DNA of 64,000 bases, from NCBI RefSeq assembly GCF_004923295.1, contig NZ_CP039637.1:744001-808000 (forward strand), written 5' to 3'. The DNA is from Azospirillum sp. TSH100. GTDB taxonomy: Bacteria; Pseudomonadota; Alphaproteobacteria; Azospirillales; Azospirillaceae. This document shows positions 1-8,738 of this stretch, piece after piece (position 1 is the stretch's first letter; every line of letters begins with the position of its first letter). The position numbers and the translations under genes were made by a program. The notes beneath the pieces are model-generated. The model was not told the DNA's origin, searched no databases, and saw nothing but the letters and a program-made list of their open reading frames with translations.

Positions 1-72
1 CGCCGGCAGCGAACCGCTGAAGATGAGCACGCCGAGCAGCCCGCTGCCCCACCCCGCCGTCGACCGCTGCAT
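1..72 (-). CDS. EamA/DMT-type transporter, N-terminal fragment (runs off the window)
   Basis: The first 24 codons of a leftward gene are visible, starting at the ATG whose complement ends at 72. They encode a short polar head (MQRSTAGWGSG) followed by the hydrophobic start of a first membrane helix (LLGVLIFSGSLPA). This is typical of the first helix of EamA/DMT exporters, inner-membrane proteins that export small metabolites. It is divergent from a MocR-type regulator, and MocR-EamA pairs are common in Proteobacteria. The rest lies outside the window, so the family call rests on one helix and on context. Confidence 0.6.
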   Translation of the reverse strand, partial: MQRSTAGWGSGLLGVLIFSGSLPA

Positions 73-163
73 TCCGTCTTCCTTCCGCGCACCAGAATTT
101 GTGATGCGATCCTAGCGCGGTCTCCCCTGGCGCAGACAGGGACGCTCCCGTACAATTTTATCA

Positions 164-190
164 AACTGTACTGGTCTACAGTTCAGTACA
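164..190. promoter_or_regulatory. Candidate MocR operator in the divergent EamA/MocR gap
   Basis: Two interleaved perfect inverted repeats sit about 20 bp before the regulator start: AACTGTA-N6-TACAGTT (164-170 and 177-183) and TGTACTG-N10-CAGTACA (167-173 and 184-190). MocR regulators usually bind such repeats in the gap they share with the gene they control. The regulator identity is an inference from position. Confidence 0.6.
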
Positions 191-210
191 CTTCTCTGCG
201 TTGGAGCATC

Positions 211-1629
211 ATGGGCAGGACGGGCACGCGTACCGGCGAAGTGATGGAGGCGATCCGCCGCAGGATGGCGAGCCGGACGCTGTCGCCGGGGGAAAAGCTG
301 CCGTCGATCCGCAGCTTCGCCGCCACCATGGGCGTTTCGCCTTCGACGGTGGTGGAGGCCTATGACCGGCTGGCGGCGGAAGGCGTGATCCAGTCGCGGC
401 CCGGGTCGGGATTCTACGTGTCCGGTGCCCTGCCGCCGCTGGCGTTGGCCGAGGCGGAACCGCGACGCGACCGCGCCATCGATCCCTTCTGGGTGTCTCG
501 GCAGTCGCTTGATTCCGGGGCGGAGATGCTGAAGCCGGGATGCGGCTGGCTCCCGGCCGACTGGATGCCGAACGCGGCGATCCGCCGGGCGATCCGCCAG
601 TTGGCACGCGCTGATGACGGCCTGCTGGCGGATTACGGCGGCACGCGCGGCTCCCTGCCCTTGCGTCGCCTGCTGGCGCGCCAGTTCGCCGAAGAGGGGA
701 TCGCCCCCGGTGCCGACCAGATCCTGCTGACCGCGTCGGGAACCCAGGCGATCGACCTGATCTGCCGCTTCCTGCTGCGGCCGGGCGATGCGGTGCTCGT
801 CGACGACCCTTGCTACTTCAATTTCCAGGCCCTGCTGCGCGCCCATCAGACGCGGGTCGTCGGCGTGCCCTATACCCGCAGCGGGCCGGATGCGGAGCTG
901 TTCGCCCAGGCGCTGGCGGCGCACCGGCCTCGGCTCTACATCACCAACTCCGCCCTGCACAACCCGACCGGCGCCACGATGACGCCGCAGACCGCCCACC
1001 GGCTGCTCTGCGCCGCCGCGGCCCACGATCCGACCGCGCAAGACCTCACCATTGTCGAGGACGACATCTTCGCCGGCTTCGAGCCGGAGCCGTCGCCGCG
1101 TCTGTCGGCCCTGGACGGGCTGTCCCGCGTCATCCGGATCGGCAGCTTTTCCAAGACGCTGTCCGCCTCGATCCGCTGCGGCTACATCGCGGCGCGGCCG
1201 GACTGGGTGGAGGCGCTTGTCGATCTGCAGGTGGCGACCAACTTCGGCGGCCCCAGCCCGGCCGCGGCCGAACTCGTTTTCACCGCCCTGAACGACGGCG
1301 GCCATCGCAAGCATCTCGACGGTCTCCGCCGCCGTCTCGCCCGGGCCCGGCGCGAGACGGCGGCAAGGCTGGAAGCGCTGGGGCTGCACCCTTGGCTGAT
1401 GCCGCGCGGCGGATTCTATCTCTGGTGCAGCCTGCCCGACGGACGGAACGCCGCAGACCTCGCCCGCATGGCCTTGGACGACAATGTCGTGCTCGCCCCC
1501 GGCGACGTGTTCAGCGTTTCCCATTCGGCATCGGGGTTCCTGCGCTTCAACGTCGCCCAGATGGGAGAACCGCGGATCTACGATGTCCTGGGCCGCGCGA
1601 TTGCCAACACTCCCTCTCCCGCTCGGTGA
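211..1629 (+). CDS. MocR-type (GntR-HTH plus aminotransferase-fold) PLP-dependent regulator
   Basis: A 472-residue protein with a winged-helix GntR domain at about 1-75 (SIRSFAATMGVSPSTVVEAYDRL is the HTH core) and a class I aminotransferase-like domain from about 100 to the end. PLP-site features are visible: N251-P-T-G and the Schiff-base lysine K315 in IGSFSKTLSAS. Full-length MocR proteins are 450-500 residues. Members bind PLP or a PLP-amino-acid adduct to switch transcription and are not usually catalytic. The gene faces an EamA exporter across an operator-like repeat, so export of an amino-acid-like compound is the likely regulated step. Its 3' end overlaps the convergent LysR gene by 52 nt. 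Confidence 0.9.
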   Translation: MGRTGTRTGEVMEAIRRRMASRTLSPGEKLPSIRSFAATMGVSPSTVVEAYDRLAAEGVIQSRPGSGFYVSGALPPLALAEAEPRRDRAIDPFWVSRQSLDSGAEMLKPGCGWLPADWMPNAAIRRAIRQLARADDGLLADYGGTRGSLPLRRLLARQFAEEGIAPGADQILLTASGTQAIDLICRFLLRPGDAVLVDDPCYFNFQALLRAHQTRVVGVPYTRSGPDAELFAQALAAHRPRLYITNSALHNPTGATMTPQTAHRLLCAAAAHDPTAQDLTIVEDDIFAGFEPEPSPRLSALDGLSRVIRIGSFSKTLSASIRCGYIAARPDWVEALVDLQVATNFGGPSPAAAELVFTALNDGGHRKHLDGLRRRLARARRETAARLEALGLHPWLMPRGGFYLWCSLPDGRNAADLARMALDDNVVLAPGDVFSVSHSASGFLRFNVAQMGEPRIYDVLGRAIANTPSPAR

Positions 1630-2567
1630 GCGGGGCTTTTCTCCTCGGCCAGCCCGGCCAGTTCCCTGGCAGGCGCCGTCGCCAGCGCGGTTTGCAGATA
1701 GTCGAGGAAGGCGCGCTCGGCGCGGTTCAGCTTGGCCTGCTCGTTCCAGATCAGATGGACGCTGACCGGGGCGATCCCCTCATAGGGCGGCAATTCCCAC
1801 AGCAGACCGTCGGCAACGTCGCGGGCGGCGATGTGTTCGGGCAGCGGGCCGATGCCGAGGCCGCAGACGATCATCCGCCGCACCTCCTCCAGATTCGCCG
1901 ACGACGCGACGACACGGCCGGCGAAGCCCTCCCGCGCGCGGAACAGGGTCAGCGGCGACAGGGCGCCGTCGATCTGGTCGGAAGTGAAGGAGACGAAATT
2001 CTCGTAGCGCAGTTCGGCGATGTCGATGTCGCGCTGGCCGAACAGGCGGAAATCCGGACCGCAATAGAGCCGGTAGGTCTGTCGCAGGAAGACCTGGGCC
2101 GACAGTCCGGGAATCGGTTCGCGCAGCAGGCAGATCGCCATGGCGCCGACCCGCTGCTGCAAGGCGATGTGCGCGTCGGCGGACGCCATCACGTCGATGC
2201 GGAAGGTCACCTGCGGGTACAGGCGGTGGAACTCCCGCAACGAACGGTCGAGCAATGGGGTCTGGATGCGGCTGGTCATCAGGATATGGACATGGCCGCT
2301 GACCTCGTCCTTTGCATCGCGCACCAGGGCGCCGAGACGGGATACGGTGGCGTGGATCGACACCGCCTCGTCATAGACCTGCTCGCCTGCGGCGGTGACG
2401 GCGAAGCGGCCGGGGCCGCGGTCGATCAGGGTGCGGCCAAGCTGCTCCTCCAGCCGCTTCAGCGCGAGGCTGACCGCCGGCTGCGTCAAAAACAGGCGGA
2501 CCGCGGCCTTGGTGATGCTGCCCTCCTGCACGATCACCATGAAGGTGCGCAGCAGGTTCCAGTCCAT
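1578..2567 (-). CDS. LysR-family transcriptional regulator
   Basis: About 329 residues from the ATG at 2567 (MDWNLLRTFMVIVQEGS). The N-terminal winged HTH includes the hallmark ITKAAVRLFLTQPAVSLALKRLEEQLG, followed by a two-lobed periplasmic-binding-like effector domain. It is divergent from the catabolic/ABC operon beginning at 2928 and is the obvious candidate regulator of it. An alternative TTG start at 2618 has a better ribosome-binding site (AAGGGGG about 7 nt upstream) and would add 17 residues. The C-terminus runs on past the usual family end and overlaps the MocR gene tail-to-tail. Confidence 0.9.
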   Translation of the reverse strand: MDWNLLRTFMVIVQEGSITKAAVRLFLTQPAVSLALKRLEEQLGRTLIDRGPGRFAVTAAGEQVYDEAVSIHATVSRLGALVRDAKDEVSGHVHILMTSRIQTPLLDRSLREFHRLYPQVTFRIDVMASADAHIALQQRVGAMAICLLREPIPGLSAQVFLRQTYRLYCGPDFRLFGQRDIDIAELRYENFVSFTSDQIDGALSPLTLFRAREGFAGRVVASSANLEEVRRMIVCGLGIGPLPEHIAARDVADGLLWELPPYEGIAPVSVHLIWNEQAKLNRAERAFLDYLQTALATAPARELAGLAEEKSPAHRAGEGVLAIARPRTS

Positions 2568-2745
2568 CTGCTGGCCCAGGCGGGCCAGGGCCTGCCGTTC
2601 CGCCTCGGTTTCGTTCAACGCCCGCCCCCTTCTTCGATGCCCGAATCCGGTGCATTCCTTCTGCCGCCCAAATTCTACGCACATGAATGCGCTGTGAGCA
2701 ACTGCGGCATAAATCAGATTCATGGGCGAAATGAAAAATGTTTAT

Positions 2746-2777
2746 TTGCCTGATCGATTGGACGGTTGCCTAATCGA
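2746..2777. promoter_or_regulatory. Direct repeat, candidate LysR binding region
   Basis: TTGCCTGATCGA (2746-2757) and TTGCCTAATCGA (2766-2777) are direct repeats with a 20-bp period, two helical turns. The same segment also holds an inverted repeat TCGATT-N12-AATCGA (2754-2759, 2772-2777). It lies in the 360-nt gap between the LysR gene and the operon it probably controls, where LysR dimers commonly bind. Confidence 0.5.
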
Positions 2778-2837
2778 CACATGGCGACCCTCAAACATCG
2801 CCAAGCCTGACATTGCATAACGCGTCGTTATGGCGGT

Positions 2838-2856
2838 CATATCCATTTGGGATATG
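2838..2856. promoter_or_regulatory. Inverted repeat upstream of the M20/ABC operon
   Basis: CATATCC-N5-GGATATG lies about 70 nt before the start of the deacylase gene. Its place near the expected promoter suggests a second regulator or a LysR activation subsite. No clear -35/-10 pair was recognised. Confidence 0.35.
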
Positions 2857-2927
2857 CCGCGACGCACTCGCTTCGTCTTTTTCCACCCGCCCGCGCAATG
2901 CTGATGCCATGGCGCAGAGGATTCTGA

Positions 2928-4250
2928 ATGACACGAGATACGGCGGACCGTCTCGACCATGCGTTGCCGGACTCCGGCCTGCGCGCCGCGATCCTGGATG
3001 CCGCCGATGCGGTGCAGGGGGACTGCGTCTCTCATCTCTCCGCCCTCGTCCGCCAGCCGTCGCTGCTGGGAGAGGAATCCGGGGCGCAGGCGCTGATGGC
3101 CGACCGCTTCGCCGCGCTGGGTCTGGAGGTCGACCGCTTCGACATCGACGAGCAGGCGATCTCCCGCATGCCGGGCTTCTCGCCGCCGGTTCTCCCCGGT
3201 GCCTATGCCGGCCGCGAGAATGTCGTCGGCGTGCACAGGCCGCGCGAGGCGAAGGGCCGCTCGCTGATCCTGAACGGCCACATCGACGTGGTGCCGGCTG
3301 GCCCGGCGGAGCTGTGGACTACCCCGCCCTTCGAGCCGAGGATCGCGGATGGACGGCTTTACGGCCGCGGGGCCGGCGACATGAAGGCCGGCATCGCCGC
3401 CTACACCGCCGCCTTCTCGGCATTGCGCAATCTGGGCTACCAGCCGGCCGCCCCGGTCTATCTCCAGTCGGTGATCGAGGAGGAATGCACCGGCAACGGC
3501 GCGCTCGCCTGCCTGCATCGCGGCTACCGCGCCGATGCCGCCGTGATCCCGGAACCGTTCAACCACTCCATCTCCATCGCCCAGGTCGGCGTGATGTGGC
3601 TGCGGCTGGTGCTGACCGGGACGCCGGCCCATGTGCTGGACACCTCGGCGGGCGTGAACGCCATCGAGGCGGCCTATGCGCTGGCGGCCCACCTTAAGGC
3701 GCTGGAAGTGCGGTGGAACGAACCGTCCTGCCGTCATCCCGCCTTCTGCGGCCATGCCCATCCCGTCAACGTCAATCTCGGCCGGATCGAGGGCGGCGAG
3801 TGGCCGTCGTCAGTCCCGACGCGCTGCGCGCTCGACCTCCGGCTCGGCTTCTTCCCCGGGCAGGAGCCGGAGGCGGTCCGCGCCGAGGTGACCCGGGCGG
3901 TGGAGCAGGCGCGCTCCACCGACCCGGCCCTGTCCGGCGTCGGGATCGAGTTGCAGTGGAACGGCTTCCAGGCCGCCGGCTGCGAGATCGACCCGGCCCA
4001 CCCGCTGGTCACCATGCTGGCCGATAGCCATCGCGCCGTGCGCGGCGGCGATCCGGAGCTGGTGGCGCTGACCTGCACCACCGACGCCCGCTTCTTCCAG
4101 CTCTATGGCGACACCCCCGCCACCTGCTACGGGCCGGAGGCGACGCGCATCCACGGCATCGACGAATCGGTGTCGCTGGACAGCATCCGTGACGTGACCC
4201 GCGTGCTGGCGCTGTTCATCGCCGGCTGGTGCGGCCTGGAACCTGCTTGA
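2928..4250 (+). CDS. M20-family metallohydrolase, ArgE/DapE-type deacylase
   Basis: A 440-residue cytoplasmic zinc amidohydrolase. The M20 motifs are in order: GHIDVVP with metal ligand H118 and D120, the bridging Asp in GAGDMKAG (D151), and the general-base glutamates in VIEEECTGNG (E184-E186), then a lid/dimerisation domain (about 200-320) and a C-terminal motif GIDESVSLD. Relatives remove N-acyl groups from amino acids (acetylornithine, succinyl-diaminopimelate). First gene of a long operon with a class II aldolase and a peptide ABC importer, so a catabolic deacylation of an imported compound is more likely than arginine or lysine synthesis. Substrate unknown. Confidence 0.88.
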   Translation: MTRDTADRLDHALPDSGLRAAILDAADAVQGDCVSHLSALVRQPSLLGEESGAQALMADRFAALGLEVDRFDIDEQAISRMPGFSPPVLPGAYAGRENVVGVHRPREAKGRSLILNGHIDVVPAGPAELWTTPPFEPRIADGRLYGRGAGDMKAGIAAYTAAFSALRNLGYQPAAPVYLQSVIEEECTGNGALACLHRGYRADAAVIPEPFNHSISIAQVGVMWLRLVLTGTPAHVLDTSAGVNAIEAAYALAAHLKALEVRWNEPSCRHPAFCGHAHPVNVNLGRIEGGEWPSSVPTRCALDLRLGFFPGQEPEAVRAEVTRAVEQARSTDPALSGVGIELQWNGFQAAGCEIDPAHPLVTMLADSHRAVRGGDPELVALTCTTDARFFQLYGDTPATCYGPEATRIHGIDESVSLDSIRDVTRVLALFIAGWCGLEPA

Positions 4251-4277
4251 TCCCTTTTGCCTGACGAGACCCACCCG

Positions 4278-5069
4278 ATGATCGCCGAGACGCTGACCGC
4301 AAACGCCGCCCATCCCCCGCAGGCCAGCCGCGCCTATTCCGATGTGGAATGGAAGGCGCGCACCGATCTGGCCGCCGCCTACAAGCTGTTCGACCGGCTG
4401 GGCATGACCGACCTGATCTACACCCACATGTCGGCCCGCATCCCCGACACGCCCGACCATTTCCTGATCAATCCCTATGGGCTGATGTTCCACGAGGTGA
4501 CGCCCGACAACCTCGTGAAGGTCGACATCGACGGTAATCTGGTCGACGAGCGCGACGGCGACGCCATCAATCCGGCCGGCTTCACCATCCACAGCGCCGT
4601 CCACCATGCCCGCCCGGACGTCGGCGCCGTCATCCACCTGCACACCGACGCCGGCATGGCGGTCAGCGCCCAGGCCGACGGGCTGCTGCCGATCACCCAG
4701 CATTCGCTGCGCTGGTACAACCGCATCGCCTACCACACCTACGAAGGCATCGCGCTCGATCTGGCGGAGCGGGAACGGCTGGTCGCCGATCTCGGCACCC
4801 ACCACAGCATGATCCTGCGCAACCACGGCCTGCTGACCGTCGGCCAGGACGTCGCCGAGGCGGCGGTGCTGATGTACTACCTGGAGCAGGCCTGCAAGCA
4901 ACAGATCATGGCGCTGGCCGGCGGCCGGCCGCTGGTCTACCCGTCGCCGGAGGTGTGCGAGCACACCGCCCAGCAGTATGAGCGCGCCTACCCGCGGGCC
5001 GGCGTCCTGGAATGGGACTCGCTGCTGCGCTGGCTGGACAGCACCACCGGCCCGACCGGGCCGCGCTGA
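4278..5069 (+). CDS. Class II aldolase/adducin-family protein
   Basis: 263 residues from the ATG at 4278; a TTG 21 nt upstream is possible but has no better ribosome-binding site. The single aldolase-II domain shows the zinc-binding histidines in AVIHLHTDAG and the later LRNHGLL. Family members (fuculose-phosphate aldolase, ribulose-5-phosphate 4-epimerase) cleave or rearrange C-C bonds next to a carbonyl through a metal-bound enolate. This subgroup, near adducin-like proteins, often lacks an assigned substrate. It lies 27 nt after the deacylase stop and is followed by an ABC binding protein, so it probably processes the carbon skeleton released in this operon. Confidence 0.85.
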   Translation: MIAETLTANAAHPPQASRAYSDVEWKARTDLAAAYKLFDRLGMTDLIYTHMSARIPDTPDHFLINPYGLMFHEVTPDNLVKVDIDGNLVDERDGDAINPAGFTIHSAVHHARPDVGAVIHLHTDAGMAVSAQADGLLPITQHSLRWYNRIAYHTYEGIALDLAERERLVADLGTHHSMILRNHGLLTVGQDVAEAAVLMYYLEQACKQQIMALAGGRPLVYPSPEVCEHTAQQYERAYPRAGVLEWDSLLRWLDSTTGPTGPR

Positions 5070-5151
5070 TACACCCGCCTTTTTCAAAAGAAGAACGAAG
5101 ATAACAGGGTCGCATCCCACACCGACACCATCTGGAGACGAGGACACCCGC

Positions 5152-6807
5152 ATGACACGACGCCTTTCCGGTATCCCCGCCCGCCTCCAACGCGGCTTCA
5201 CCCGCGGGTTCCACCGCGCCGCCGCCGCCGGCCTGCTGGCAGCCGCGCTCGCGATTCCGGGCACCGCGGCGCTGATCGCCGCTCCGGCCATGGCACAGGA
5301 GACGCCGGTCCGCGGCGGTGTCCTCAACTCCATCGTCCAGCCGGAACCGCCGACCCTGATGCTGGGCCTGAACCAGCAGGGACCGACCCAGACCGTCGCC
5401 GGCAAGATCTATCAGGGCCTGCTGACCTACGACCGCAAGCTCACCCCGATGCCGTCGCTGGCGGAAAGCTGGACAGTGTCGCCGGACGGCCTGACCTACA
5501 CCTTCAAGCTGTTCCAGAACGTCAAGTGGCACGACGGCAAGCCGTTCAGCGCCGCCGATGTGGTCTTCTCCACCTCCAAGTTCCTGATGGAGGTCCACCC
5601 GCGCGCCCGCGCCGTGTTCAGCCGCTGCGAGTCGATCAAGGCGCTGGACGACCACACCGTCGAATTCAAGCTGAAGGAACCGTTCCCGGCCTTCATCCAG
5701 GCCTTCGAGGTGTCATCGGCCCCGATCGTGCCGGCCCACATCTATGAGGGCAGCGACTACCGCACCAATCCCGCCAACACCACCCCTATCGGCACCGGCC
5801 CGTTCAAGCTGAAGGAATGGGTGAAGGGCAGCTACATCCAGCTCGTCCGCAACGAGGACTATTACAAGAAGGACCTGCCCTATCTCGACGGCATCACCTT
5901 CCGCGTGATCCCGGACGCTGCCAGCCGCTCACTGGCGCTGGAAAGCGGGCAGGTGCAGCAGACCCAGTACAGCGACCTGGAGCCCTTCGAGGTTCCGCGC
6001 ATGAAGACCCTGCCGAATGTGACCCTGACCACCCAAGGCTACGAGTTCGTGGCGCCGATGGCGTGGCTGGAGATCAACCACCGCGTCAAGCCGCTGGACG
6101 ACAAGCGCTTCCGCAAGGCCATCGCCTACGCCATCGACCGCAAGTTCATCCGCGACAAGATCTGGTTCGGCCTCGGCCGCGTGCCGACCGGCCCGATCAA
6201 CTCGGTGGTCAAGTTCTACGACCCCAAGGTCACGACCTACGAGCCGAGCCCGGAGAAGGCCAAGGCGCTGCTGGACGAGATGGGGCTGAAGCCCGACGCC
6301 AAGGGCGTGCGCGCCACCGTCAAGCTGATGCCGATGCCCTATGGCGAGACCTGGACCCGTCTGGGCGAGTATCTGAAGCAGGCGCTCGGCAAGGTCGGCG
6401 TCGCCGTGGTCCTGGAAAGCACCGACGCCGCCGGCTGGGCGCAGCGCGTCGCCAACTGGGATTACGAGATCACCACCAACTTCCTCTACCAGTACGGTGA
6501 CCCGGCGCTGGGCGTGGCCCGCACCTACATCTCGTCGAACATCCGCAAGGGCGTGCTGTTCACCAACACCATGGGCTATTCCAACCCGAAGGTGGACGAG
6601 CTGTTCGACCAGGCCTCGCGCGAGAACGACCCGGCCAAGCGCCAGGAGCAGTACAGCGAGGTCCAGCGCATCCTGTCCGACGATCTGCCGGTGGTGTGGC
6701 TGCTGGAGATGGAATTCCCGACCTTCCTCGACAAGCGCGTGAAGAACGCCAACACGACGGCCATCGGTGTCAACGACACCTATGAAAGCGTCTGGCTGGC
6801 GAAGTGA
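5152..6807 (+). CDS. Peptide/nickel-type ABC transporter substrate-binding protein (SBP_bac_5)
   Basis: 551 residues from the ATG at 5152, preceded by a GGAG ribosome-binding site. A long signal peptide with arginines and a hydrophobic core ends at AMA-QE, so the mature protein is periplasmic. The body carries the SBP family 5 pattern: SLAESWTVSPDGLTYTFKL, KWHDGKPFSAADV and IGTGPFKL. Such proteins capture oligopeptides, opines, glutathione or modified sugars and deliver them to Dpp-like permeases, encoded directly downstream. The real ligand cannot be read from sequence. A strong hairpin follows the stop codon. Confidence 0.92.
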   Translation: MTRRLSGIPARLQRGFTRGFHRAAAAGLLAAALAIPGTAALIAAPAMAQETPVRGGVLNSIVQPEPPTLMLGLNQQGPTQTVAGKIYQGLLTYDRKLTPMPSLAESWTVSPDGLTYTFKLFQNVKWHDGKPFSAADVVFSTSKFLMEVHPRARAVFSRCESIKALDDHTVEFKLKEPFPAFIQAFEVSSAPIVPAHIYEGSDYRTNPANTTPIGTGPFKLKEWVKGSYIQLVRNEDYYKKDLPYLDGITFRVIPDAASRSLALESGQVQQTQYSDLEPFEVPRMKTLPNVTLTTQGYEFVAPMAWLEINHRVKPLDDKRFRKAIAYAIDRKFIRDKIWFGLGRVPTGPINSVVKFYDPKVTTYEPSPEKAKALLDEMGLKPDAKGVRATVKLMPMPYGETWTRLGEYLKQALGKVGVAVVLESTDAAGWAQRVANWDYEITTNFLYQYGDPALGVARTYISSNIRKGVLFTNTMGYSNPKVDELFDQASRENDPAKRQEQYSEVQRILSDDLPVVWLLEMEFPTFLDKRVKNANTTAIGVNDTYESVWLAK

Positions 6808-6825
6808 GTTGATCTCTCCAGGTAT

Positions 6826-6850
6826 CCCCTCTCCCCCCCGGGGAGAGGGG
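6826..6850 (+). repeat. Strong intergenic hairpin after the binding-protein gene
   Basis: CCCCTCTCCCC-ccc-GGGGAGAGGGG is an 11-bp perfect stem with a 3-nt loop, followed by a smaller CACGC-N4-GCGTG stem. There is no T-run. It sits between binding-protein and permease genes, where such stems often protect the upstream message. Similar C/T-rich palindromes lie at 27501 and 30490, so it may belong to a dispersed repeat family. Confidence 0.6.
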
Positions 6851-6914
6851 AAATCCACGCTTACGCGTGAGCGGGGAGAGGCCAGATCGCGGCGATTGAA
6901 TTAGGAACCTGCCC

Positions 6915-7895
6915 ATGCTGGGATTCGCCCAACTTTTCGCGAGCCGCCTCGTCAAGGCCGCCGCGATCCTGATCGCCATCGTGGTGATGAACTTCTTCCT
7001 CGTCCACGCCGCCCCCGGCGACCCGGCCATGGTGATGGCGGGCGAGGCGGGGGCCGCCGACGAAAAGTTCGTGACGCAGCTGCGCGAGCAGTTCGGGCTC
7101 GACCGGCCGCTCTACGAACAGCTCGGCACCTATGTCGGCAAGGTCGTGCAGGGCGATCTCGGCTTCTCCTACCGCCAGCAGCGGCCGGTCTGGGACATCC
7201 TGGCGGAACGGCTGCCGGCAACCCTGGTGCTGACGCTGACCGCCTTCATCCTGGCGCTCGCCGCCGGGGTGGCGCTCGGCACGCTGGCGGCGGTCGCCGT
7301 CGGCACCTGGGCCGACAGCGCCATCACCGTCGTGGCACTCCTGGCCTATGCGACACCGATCTACTGGATCGGGCTGATGCTGAGCCTGCTGTTCTCCATC
7401 CAGCTGGGATGGCTGCCGGCCTTCGGCTACGAGACCATCGGCGCCGGCTATACCGGGCTGGCCCATGTGGCGGACGTCGCTGTCCACCTGATCCTGCCGG
7501 TCATCACGCTGGCGCTGTTCTACATGGCGGGCTACGCGCGCCTGACCCGCGCTTCGATGCTGGAGGTTCGCAGCCTCGATTTCGTCAAGACGGCGAAGGC
7601 CAAGGGGCTGACCCAGAGCCGCATCGTCACCCGCCACATCCTGCGCAACGCCATCCTGCCGGTCATCACCGTGGCCGGCATCCAGGCCGGCCAGCTGGTC
7701 GGCGGCTCCATCCTGATCGAAACGGTGTTCGCCTGGCCCGGCATCGGCCGGCTGGCCTTCGAGGCGGTGCTGCAGCGCGACTATCAGGTGCTGCTGGGCA
7801 TCTTCCTGGTCACGTCGATCATGGTGATCCTCTTCAACATCCTGACCGACATCCTCTACGGCCTCGTCGATCCGCGCATCCAGGTGTCGCAATGA
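6915..7895 (+). CDS. ABC transporter permease, DppB/OppB type
   Basis: A 326-residue inner-membrane protein with about six helices. The first (AAAILIAIVVMNFFLVHAAP) precedes the typical GDPA segment and a periplasmic region containing QFGLDRPLYEQ. The EAA loop that contacts the ATPase is seen in YARLTRASMLEV followed by DFVKTAKAKGL. Length and order match DppB-type permeases. The stop codon overlaps the next permease start (ATGA), implying coupled translation with its partner. Confidence 0.93.
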   Translation: MLGFAQLFASRLVKAAAILIAIVVMNFFLVHAAPGDPAMVMAGEAGAADEKFVTQLREQFGLDRPLYEQLGTYVGKVVQGDLGFSYRQQRPVWDILAERLPATLVLTLTAFILALAAGVALGTLAAVAVGTWADSAITVVALLAYATPIYWIGLMLSLLFSIQLGWLPAFGYETIGAGYTGLAHVADVAVHLILPVITLALFYMAGYARLTRASMLEVRSLDFVKTAKAKGLTQSRIVTRHILRNAILPVITVAGIQAGQLVGGSILIETVFAWPGIGRLAFEAVLQRDYQVLLGIFLVTSIMVILFNILTDILYGLVDPRIQVSQ

Positions 7896-8734
7896 TGAAC
7901 TCCGATTTCTGGCGGGCCTTCGTCCGCAACAAGGGCGCGGTCCTGGGGCTGGTGATCCTGATCGCCATCGTCGTGCTGGCCGCCTTCGCCTCCGTCCTGT
8001 TCCCCGGCGACCCGTGGGAGATGGCCACCGCGCCGTTCCAGCCGCCGCTGTCGGAAGATGCGCTGCTGGGGTCCGACATGCTGGGCCGCGACATCGCGTC
8101 GGGTATCGCCCACGGGGCGCGGGTGTCGCTGCTGATCGGCCTGACCTCCACCGCCGCGGCGCTCGCCATCGGCGTCACGCTGGGGGCACTGGCCGGCTTC
8201 CATGGCGGCAAGGTGGACGACGCCATCATGCGCTTCACCGAGCTGTTCCAGACCATTCCGAACTTCGTGCTGGCCGTGGTGCTGGTCGCCATCTTCACCC
8301 CCAGCCTGACCACCATCGTCGCCGCCATCGCCATCGTCAGCTGGCCGCCGCTGGCCCGTCTGGCCCGCGCCGAGTTCCTCAGCCTGCGCACCCGCGAGTT
8401 CGTCCAGGCCGCCATCACCACCGGCCAGAGCAGCAGCACCATCATCCTGCGCCAGATCCTGCCCAACAGCCTGTCGCCGATCATCGTGTCGGCCTCGCTG
8501 ATGGTAGCGACCGCCATTCTGCTCGAAAGTTCGCTGAGCTTCCTCGGCCTTGGCGATCCCAATGCGATGAGCTGGGGCTACATGATCGGCGCCGCCCGCA
8601 CGGTGATCCGGCAGGCCTGGTGGATGAGCGTCTTCCCCGGTCTCGCCATCGTGCTGACCGTGCTGGCGCTGAACCTCGTCGGCGAGGGGCTGAACGACGC
8701 CCTGAACCCGAAGCTCGCCCGGTCACGAGGGTGA
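7892..8734 (+). CDS. ABC transporter permease, DppC/OppC type
   Basis: 280 residues starting at the ATG overlapping the previous stop. An N-terminal helix (NKGAVLGLVILIAIVVLAAF) is followed by the DppC signature HLLGSDMLGRD-like stretch (here ALLGSDMLGRDIASGI) and five further helices, with the EAA loop at LARLARAEFLSLRTREFV and the family motif ESSLSFLGLG. It forms the heterodimeric channel with the upstream permease. Confidence 0.93.
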   Translation: MMNSDFWRAFVRNKGAVLGLVILIAIVVLAAFASVLFPGDPWEMATAPFQPPLSEDALLGSDMLGRDIASGIAHGARVSLLIGLTSTAAALAIGVTLGALAGFHGGKVDDAIMRFTELFQTIPNFVLAVVLVAIFTPSLTTIVAAIAIVSWPPLARLARAEFLSLRTREFVQAAITTGQSSSTIILRQILPNSLSPIIVSASLMVATAILLESSLSFLGLGDPNAMSWGYMIGAARTVIRQAWWMSVFPGLAIVLTVLALNLVGEGLNDALNPKLARSRG

Positions 8735-8738
8735 TCGG

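Noticed and set aside
4257..4277. TTG start for the class II aldolase
   Set aside because: The ATG at 4278 is a stronger start codon and neither has a clear ribosome-binding site; the extra residues are not part of the domain.
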